Origin: Pirellulales bacterium
GTDB taxonomy: Bacteria; Planctomycetota; Planctomycetia; Pirellulales; JANQPP01
DNA: 37,313 bases
Assembly: GCA_028289405.1 (NCBI GenBank)
Contig: JANQPP010000108.1
Span: 1 to 37,313 of the forward strand
Direction: 5' to 3'
Shown here: one piece after another, positions 32,598 through 37,313 of the stretch
Position numbering within the stretch: the stretch's first letter is position 1
Layout of the letters: each line of letters opens with the position of its first letter
Position numbers and translations under genes: made by a program
The notes under the pieces: model-generated
Told to the model about the DNA's origin: nothing
The model's input: the letters and a program-made list of their open reading frames with translations, nothing else
Database searches by the model: none

Positions 32598-33641
32598 CTA
32601 CCGGCCTGGACGGATCAGGCCTGGCTGAATCTCCAGATCAAGTGGCTCGACCAGGCCCGCTCGCAGACGTTCCACGGCAATGGCGCCCATAGCCGCGTTG
32701 TCCGTGCACCATCGGAGCGGCGGCATGTGCAGCTCCACGTTTCGCTCATCCGCCAGCGACTCCATGCGGCTTCTCAATCTTGAATTGGCTGCGACCCCGC
32801 CTGCCACGCAAAGCTGTCCGAGCCCGGTTTGCTCCAGGGCCAGCGCGGCCTTGCCCAACAAGCAGTCCACTACTGCTTCCTGAAAGCTCGCCGCCACGTC
32901 CGCGACGATCGAATCCGATAAGGGCTGCTTCGCGCCATGTCCATTTGTATTCGGGCCGCCAGTGATCCTATCCAGTTCATAGCGGACTGCTGTTTTCAAG
33001 CCGCTGAAGCTGAATTCCAACCGGTCATGATCATTAAGCAGTGGGCGAGGGAAGGTGTAGCGTCGCGGGTTGCCCGAACTGGCAGTTTTTTGGATCGCCG
33101 GCCCCCCAGGAAACGGCAGCCCCAGGAGCGAGGCGACTTTGTCGAACGCCTCGCCGGCGGCGTCATCGATCGTGCCACCCAATAGCTCGAAATCGAGCGG
33201 ACCACCGCATCGGTAAAGGCTGGTATGTCCACCGCTAACGACTAGGCCCACGCAGGGAAACACATCCCGGCCAGCGGCCATGCGGCAAGCGAAGATATGT
33301 GCCTGGACATGGTTCACCGCCACCAGTGGGATATCCAGCGCGAGACACAAACTTTTCGCGGCCACGAGGCCTACCAGCAGCGAACCCGCCAATCCAGGCG
33401 AAGTGGCCACGCCGATGGCATCCAGATCTTCCAGGCGTTTCCCAGCCTTCTGGAGCGCTGCATCGATGACGGGCAGCATGCGTTCCATGTGCGCCCGAGA
33501 AGCGATTTCCGGCACCACTCCGCCGAATTGCCCGTGAAGTGCTTCTTGCGAAGCGACAACGCTGGAAAGCACGTTCAGCGACCCGTCGATCACCGCGGCG
33601 GCGGTTTCATCGCACGTGGACTCAATCGTCAGTAGGAGCAT
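32598..33641 (-). CDS. tsaD: tRNA N6-adenosine threonylcarbamoyltransferase TsaD
   Basis: A 347-aa protein, the usual length. It transfers the threonylcarbamoyl group to A37 of ANN-decoding tRNAs, with TsaB and TsaE, in the cytoplasm; it is essential in most bacteria. Start LLLTIESTCDETAAAVIDG is diagnostic. The metal ligands His111 and His115 (NHVQAH) are at the family positions. VVSGGHTSL, GGTIDDAAGEAFDKVA and the GGVAANSRLR nucleotide motif are present, as is a WCTDNAAMG segment near the end. ATG 33641 has no clear Shine-Dalgarno and follows the protease gene by 62 nt. The gene converges with the giant protein gene, with a 24-nt gap. Confidence 0.97.
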   Translation of the reverse strand: MLLLTIESTCDETAAAVIDGSLNVLSSVVASQEALHGQFGGVVPEIASRAHMERMLPVIDAALQKAGKRLEDLDAIGVATSPGLAGSLLVGLVAAKSLCLALDIPLVAVNHVQAHIFACRMAAGRDVFPCVGLVVSGGHTSLYRCGGPLDFELLGGTIDDAAGEAFDKVASLLGLPFPGGPAIQKTASSGNPRRYTFPRPLLNDHDRLEFSFSGLKTAVRYELDRITGGPNTNGHGAKQPLSDSIVADVAASFQEAVVDCLLGKAALALEQTGLGQLCVAGGVAANSRLRSRMESLADERNVELHMPPLRWCTDNAAMGAIAVERLRAGLVEPLDLEIQPGLIRPGR

Positions 33642-33703
33642 GTGGTCTGTTCACGTATCGTGCCGCGTCCGCGCCGACTAGGCGACACGTTCCGGCGAAG
33701 AGG

Positions 33704-35230
33704 CTAGGAGGCGATCTCGGATTGCAGATAGTCCCAAGCCCGACGAAGCTGGCGATCTTCGAAACCGGAGGGGAACCGCCAAGGCTCACTTTCGTTGCCC
33801 ACGGCGCCGTCGCGTGGTTCGGAATTCTCTCCGCTGTCTGCCGAGCCTTCTCGGGACGTTGGCGAATTTGTCCCTTCCGGAAGCTGCAATTGCTGTAGCT
33901 CACGATGGAGTTGGAACATCTCTCGCCGCGGCAAATCAACATGAAGATTCTCGTTGGGCTGAACTCCCCAATCGTCCCCTTCCGTGGAATCTGGAAAGCG
34001 GTGAATGTTCTTTCCACTAGGGCGATGATAGCTGGCCGTGGTGATTTTCACGGCGCTTCGGCCGCCGTCCAGTTCCACCACGTGCTGCACACTCCCTTTG
34101 CCCCACGTCCGCTCACCGATGACAACCGCCCGTTCGTGATCCTGCAGGCAAGCCGCCACGATTTCGCTGCCGCTGGCGCTGAAGCCATTCACGAGGATCG
34201 CCATGGGGAAATTGGTGTAAGTCCCCTTGAATTCCGCGTCCCACACGGATTCCGGCACGTTTCTCCCTTCCACGCTCACGATCCGCCCTTCTTCCACGAA
34301 CAAGTCCGAGACTTCGATCGCCGCGCTGAGCAAACCGCCGGGATTGAATCGCATGTCCAGGATCAGTGCCCGCAGCCCCTCGGTGGTGAGTGATTCAAGC
34401 ACTCGCTTCAAATCGGCGGCCGTGTCCGGACCGAAGCTGGTCACGCGGACCAGCGCGATCTTGGCGGAGCGGTCGAGCCAATAATCCCAGCGTCCCGCCG
34501 CATTGCGTGTGACTCCCAGCACAGTATCCAGTTTGACGATATCCCGCGTGATGGAAACCGGCACCGGCTCGTCCTCACCGGAATGCACGACTGAAATCTC
34601 GACGGTCGTACCTGGTGCGCCTTGCAACATTTCCACCGCTTCGGGGAGGCGGATCTCACGCGTCGATTCCGCGCCGACGCGGACAATTTCATCTCCGGCC
34701 CGCACTCCGGCGGCAGCCGCCGGAGTGCCCGGAAGCACGCTTCCGACGGTCAACTGGCCGCGATCCTGGCCATCGGCGATGCGGATCGTTACTCCGATTC
34801 CGCCAAACTGGCTCTCCATGTCCTGGCGAAAGTAACGAATCTCATCCCGGGCAATGTACTGTGAATGTGGATCGAGCTTGCGGATCATGCCTTCGATGGC
34901 CGCTTCGATCAGTTCGCGGCGGCTGATGGTTTGCACATAGTTCCGCTCGATCTGGTCCAGCGTGTCGGCCAGCTCCCGGAAGATGGCGTAATCTTCGTCC
35001 TGGGACGCCGGGCGCAGCGTTTCTTGAACGTTCGCGCTGGAGGAGACTTTTGGCTCGCGGGACGGAGTCTCCTCAGCGGTTCCCAGCGGTAGCAGCCCCC
35101 ACAGCAAAATCGCGGCCCAGGCCAGTCCGCGTTGCATTTGTCGCCGAAGTCTCGACGGCAGATGTGGCCTTAACTCCATAGTTTCCAGATCGTGCGGCAG
35201 CCATCGGCGGTCTTCCAAGAAATCTCTCAT
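33704..35230 (-). CDS. S41-family C-terminal processing protease (CtpA-like)
   Basis: A 508-aa protein. Membrane/signal segment at about 35-50 (GLAWAAILLWGLLPLGTAEE), N-terminal helical part (about 80-130), PDZ domain (about 140-230; VLPGTPAAAAGVRAGDEIV), then the S41 protease core: RALILDMRFNPGGLLSAAI, the serine box SASGSE (351-356) and Lys378 in ERTWGKGSVQ, which form the Ser/Lys dyad. It cleaves C-terminal tails of periplasmic proteins. ATG 35230 has GGAG at 8-nt spacing and gives an unusual ~35-residue extension before the membrane segment; ATG 35137 would give a standard signal peptide but lacks a Shine-Dalgarno. It is in a tight same-strand cluster with the upstream methyltransferase (52 nt) and TsaD. 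Confidence 0.92.
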   Translation of the reverse strand: MRDFLEDRRWLPHDLETMELRPHLPSRLRRQMQRGLAWAAILLWGLLPLGTAEETPSREPKVSSSANVQETLRPASQDEDYAIFRELADTLDQIERNYVQTISRRELIEAAIEGMIRKLDPHSQYIARDEIRYFRQDMESQFGGIGVTIRIADGQDRGQLTVGSVLPGTPAAAAGVRAGDEIVRVGAESTREIRLPEAVEMLQGAPGTTVEISVVHSGEDEPVPVSITRDIVKLDTVLGVTRNAAGRWDYWLDRSAKIALVRVTSFGPDTAADLKRVLESLTTEGLRALILDMRFNPGGLLSAAIEVSDLFVEEGRIVSVEGRNVPESVWDAEFKGTYTNFPMAILVNGFSASGSEIVAACLQDHERAVVIGERTWGKGSVQHVVELDGGRSAVKITTASYHRPSGKNIHRFPDSTEGDDWGVQPNENLHVDLPRREMFQLHRELQQLQLPEGTNSPTSREGSADSGENSEPRDGAVGNESEPWRFPSGFEDRQLRRAWDYLQSEIAS

Positions 35231-35282
35231 CTATTTCTCCAATATCGACTGAACGACTAGAATCGGCGTGCGGCTTTCGGCG

Positions 35283-35933
35283 TCAGTCGTTGCGTCGCAA
35301 ATGATGTACCCACGCGGGGGGCATGTTCCTCCAGACCGCTTCGCGTCGAAATTCCGACTTTCGCAGAAAAGACTGCAAAACGTCGGAAATTCCCCGCAAG
35401 CGGTCTCGCTCCTTCCGTCCGCTAACCAAGGCCCGCGCCGGGCGGATGGCGATGTACTCAAAAAAGGAGAGCGTTCCCCCAGGCTTTAATAATTGTAGCG
35501 CGCGCTCAAGCAGCTTCGCTACGTCCACCGCTTGGAAATTGTTCAGCGGCAACCCAGAGATCGCCACGTCATAAGGCGCTTCAGCGCGAAACTCCGCAAG
35601 ATCCTGTTCATGGATTTGGATTTGCGCGGCGACGGGAGCAAAGCGAGGATCCTGCTCCAGTCGCTCTCGCAAAAAAGACACGAACTTCGCATTGATTTCC
35701 ACCAAATCCGCCCGGTCTTCGGGCCGCAATCGGCTGACGAGGTGTTCCGTCACGGCACCTGAACCGGGTCCGATTTCCAGCACACGCCGTGGCTGAGTTG
35801 ATGCGTCTTGAAGCAGGCGTGTCAAGGCCCTCCCCAACGCGGCGCCGGAGGGAAGAATGGCCCCGGTGGTGTGAAAACTGCGGCGGAACTCGCGCCAAAA
35901 GATTTGCCTTCCCCGCCAAGTTTCCGTGCCCAT
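35283..35933 (-). CDS. Phospholipid N-methyltransferase-like SAM enzyme
   Basis: A 216-aa class I methyltransferase. The start FWREFRRSFHTTGAILPSGA and the SAM motif RVLEIGPGSGAVTEHLV (about 50-66) match the PmtA-type phosphatidylethanolamine methyltransferases and the related rRNA dimethylase fold. SGLPLNNF replaces the NPPY motif of nucleic-acid N6-methylases and is typical of the PmtA group. LQLLKPGGTLSFFEYI follows. ATG 35933 has only a weak Shine-Dalgarno. The lipid substrate is inferred from motifs; methylation of another small acceptor is possible. Confidence 0.8.
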   Translation of the reverse strand: MGTETWRGRQIFWREFRRSFHTTGAILPSGAALGRALTRLLQDASTQPRRVLEIGPGSGAVTEHLVSRLRPEDRADLVEINAKFVSFLRERLEQDPRFAPVAAQIQIHEQDLAEFRAEAPYDVAISGLPLNNFQAVDVAKLLERALQLLKPGGTLSFFEYIAIRPARALVSGRKERDRLRGISDVLQSFLRKSEFRREAVWRNMPPAWVHHLRRND

Positions 35934-36334
35934 CTCGGTTTTCTCGTCCTATACGGATCCACTGGTAGCCCCGCTGCACCTTGAAAGGTGAGGGCTGGAT
36001 TGCCCGTCACCGGGGATGCCGAACTTCCCGCGAGTTCCCCAATATAAACGCATCCTATGTGGGCAGCGGAGGTTCCGCAACGCAGCTCGTGAGGCCTTAT
36101 TCGGTGTGGTGAAAACAGGAGAGTTCGGCAAAATTTGGATGAATTCCCAAGAAATGCGGGGCAAACTGGTTGCAAAGCGGAATATGGGGTTTATACTACG
36201 AAGCCGTTGGAAATGGAAAAACTGTTTTTTTTGTTTGGACCGTTATCTTCCGTTTCTCGTTATTTTTCCGTGCGATGCGGTGTCGGTTTCCCGCGCCGTG
36301 AAAGTTTTTTGCACCGTTTGAGGAGACAAGAGTG
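35934..36334. other. 401-nt divergent intergenic region
   Basis: Holds the promoter and ~130-nt leader of the PEP-CTERM gene on the + strand (listed separately) and presumably the promoter of the methyltransferase-protease-TsaD cluster on the minus strand. The leader has several long T-runs (for example near 36225-36232). No gene is supported. Confidence 0.4.
36170..36197 (+). promoter_or_regulatory. Sigma70-like promoter of the PEP-CTERM gene
   Basis: TTGCAA (36170-36175), 16-nt spacer, TATACT (36192-36197). Transcription would start near 36204 and give a ~130-nt leader rich in T-runs before the start codon. Confidence 0.45.
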
Positions 36335-37294
36335 ATGAAGAAAACAGGATTGGGCCCGGCATTGACCAGTCGCCTGTTGCGCGGCTGCGTTTGCAGTCTC
36401 GTGCTGCTGGGGATGGGCTGGGCGGCCACGAGCGTCCAGGCGGTTCCTTTCGAGCGTCGGTATATCCAGCTCGAGGCAAATGGCGTCAACGATCAAATTA
36501 ATGACACGAACGAATTCCGCGGAATCCTCGACGGATCGGTTTCCGACGTGACGATCGCGACCGACTTGACGGGAAGACTGCTAACGGTCGACCTCGGCGG
36601 TGGCGGCGGAACGTTCCCGACCACCACCGACTACCTGGGCCCAGCCGGCAACGACTTTGGTACGGTCGTCACCGGTACGCTCTTCATTCCCGAAGGGGAC
36701 TGGACGATTGGTATCGGCTCCGATGATGGTGGCTACGTCCTGTTTGACAATGTGAACTTTGGTAATCGCTTCAACGCGGACGAGACGCTCCCGGCGAGCG
36801 AATTGCAATTCACCGGCACGCGTGGCCACGGGTGGACGACTGGTGAAATTTCCGTTCCAGCCGGTGGTGTGGAAACAGCTTTCGAAGCTGGTTTCTTTGA
36901 GCGGGGTGGTGGAGACAGCATGGAGGTCGCGATCATCGCTGGCCACACTGGCAACAACACCGTGAATTCTTCTTGGAGCATTTTGCAAGATGACGCGCTC
37001 GGCTGGGAAGTGGTCGACACGGTCAATACCGCTGGCGATTTCAATGCGGATGGCGTAGTGGATACGGCGGACTTCGAGATTCTCGCCGCGAATTTTTCGG
37101 TGACCGCCGATTTCGATTTTTCCACCGGCGATCAAAATCTTGATGGTGTGGTCGACCTGAAGGACTTCAATGAATTCGTGGAAATTTTTAGTGCCGCGAA
37201 TCCGGGAGTTGTTCAGGTCCCCGAGCCGGGCACGTGGGCGCTTGCGGCGCTGGGCGTGTTGGGTTTGTGGGGGATTCGTCGCCGTCGTGCCTAG
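36335..37294 (+). CDS. PEP-CTERM surface protein with PA14-like domain and dockerin-type repeats
   Basis: A 319-aa protein. Signal peptide GCVCSLVLLGMGWAATSVQA. A beta-sandwich region resembling a PA14/lectin fold (about 40-220; LFIPEGDWTIGIGSDDGGYV) is followed by two dockerin-type Ca-binding loops (DFNADGVVDTADFEILAANF and DQNLDGVVDLKDFNEFVEIF). It ends with the sorting signal VPEPGTWALAALGVLGLW plus basic tail GIRRRRA. The PEP-CTERM/exosortase system processes this tail at the membrane; the dockerin pair may bind calcium or partner cohesins. ATG 36335 is chosen over the adjoining GTG because GAGGAG lies 9 nt upstream. No exosortase gene is in the window. Confidence 0.93.
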   Translation: MKKTGLGPALTSRLLRGCVCSLVLLGMGWAATSVQAVPFERRYIQLEANGVNDQINDTNEFRGILDGSVSDVTIATDLTGRLLTVDLGGGGGTFPTTTDYLGPAGNDFGTVVTGTLFIPEGDWTIGIGSDDGGYVLFDNVNFGNRFNADETLPASELQFTGTRGHGWTTGEISVPAGGVETAFEAGFFERGGGDSMEVAIIAGHTGNNTVNSSWSILQDDALGWEVVDTVNTAGDFNADGVVDTADFEILAANFSVTADFDFSTGDQNLDGVVDLKDFNEFVEIFSAANPGVVQVPEPGTWALAALGVLGLWGIRRRRA

Positions 37295-37313
37295 GAGGGA
37301 CGAGGTGAGGTTG

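Noticed and set aside
1..37313. tRNA, rRNA, CRISPR arrays or integrase attachment sites
   Set aside because: None was seen: no regularly spaced repeats, no cloverleaf with conserved T-loop, and no integrase gene.

Overview
The window looks like a chromosomal segment of a planctomycete, probably Pirellulales-like. This is inferred from gene content only. The signs are a PEP-CTERM protein with dockerin-type repeats, a heme c/sorbosone-dehydrogenase fusion beside a Tat-exported Gfo/Idh/MocA oxidoreductase, an ECF sigma / membrane Ser-Thr kinase operon, a second ECF factor with a small two-TM partner, a BlaI/M56 pair, sulfatase debris, an HTTM protein, and a giant VWA/STN-like/Gly-rich secreted protein.

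Layout. 1-2234: a large exported beta-structured protein (minus, running off the left edge) divergent from a SpoIIE/RsbU-type phosphatase. 2235-5010: an accessory patch with a zinc-ribbon protein, a membrane-anchored coiled-coil T5orf172 (GIY-YIG) protein and a transposase C-terminal remnant. 5011-10096 (minus): a Gfo/Idh plus heme-c/GSDH operon, then a GNAT plus DinB pair overlapping by ATGA. 10170-10634: two gene remnants (sulfatase and an unknown) abutting on opposite strands. 10917-13233: a methyltransferase convergent with a two-gene HTTM unit that looks AT-richer than its surroundings. 13951-15009: an ornithine cyclodeaminase-family enzyme. 15085-18107 (minus): ECF sigma, membrane Ser/Thr kinase with a zinc-finger-like N-terminus, and a secreted coiled-coil protein, ending in an intrinsic terminator. 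18108-19666: gene-poor. 19574-23167: a BlaI / thioredoxin-fold / M56 operon behind a near-consensus promoter and a palindrome. 23162-25017: a segment bounded by two ~105-bp inverted copies of a structured repeat, holding a broken IS5-type transposase and an ECF sigma plus small membrane protein. 25267-32573: HtrA-type protease, an orphan exported protein, and the 1387-aa VWA/STN-like/Gly-rich protein. 32598-35933 (minus): phospholipid-N-methyltransferase-like enzyme, S41 C-terminal processing protease and TsaD. 36335-37294: PEP-CTERM/dockerin protein.

How it fits together. Three separate signal-transduction units (ECF-kinase, BlaI-M56 and ECF-small membrane protein) sit within about 10 kb, followed by envelope proteases and large exported proteins, so the right two thirds reads as envelope signalling and quality control. 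The left third is a mosaic of metabolic operons and accessory scars. The observation I rate highest is the pair of 105-bp inverted repeats at 23162-23266 and 24913-25017. They match at about 83% by hand alignment, carry a compensatory base-pair change in their closing stem, and one of them supplies the last sense codon and the stop codon of the M56 gene. No tRNA, rRNA or CRISPR array was seen.
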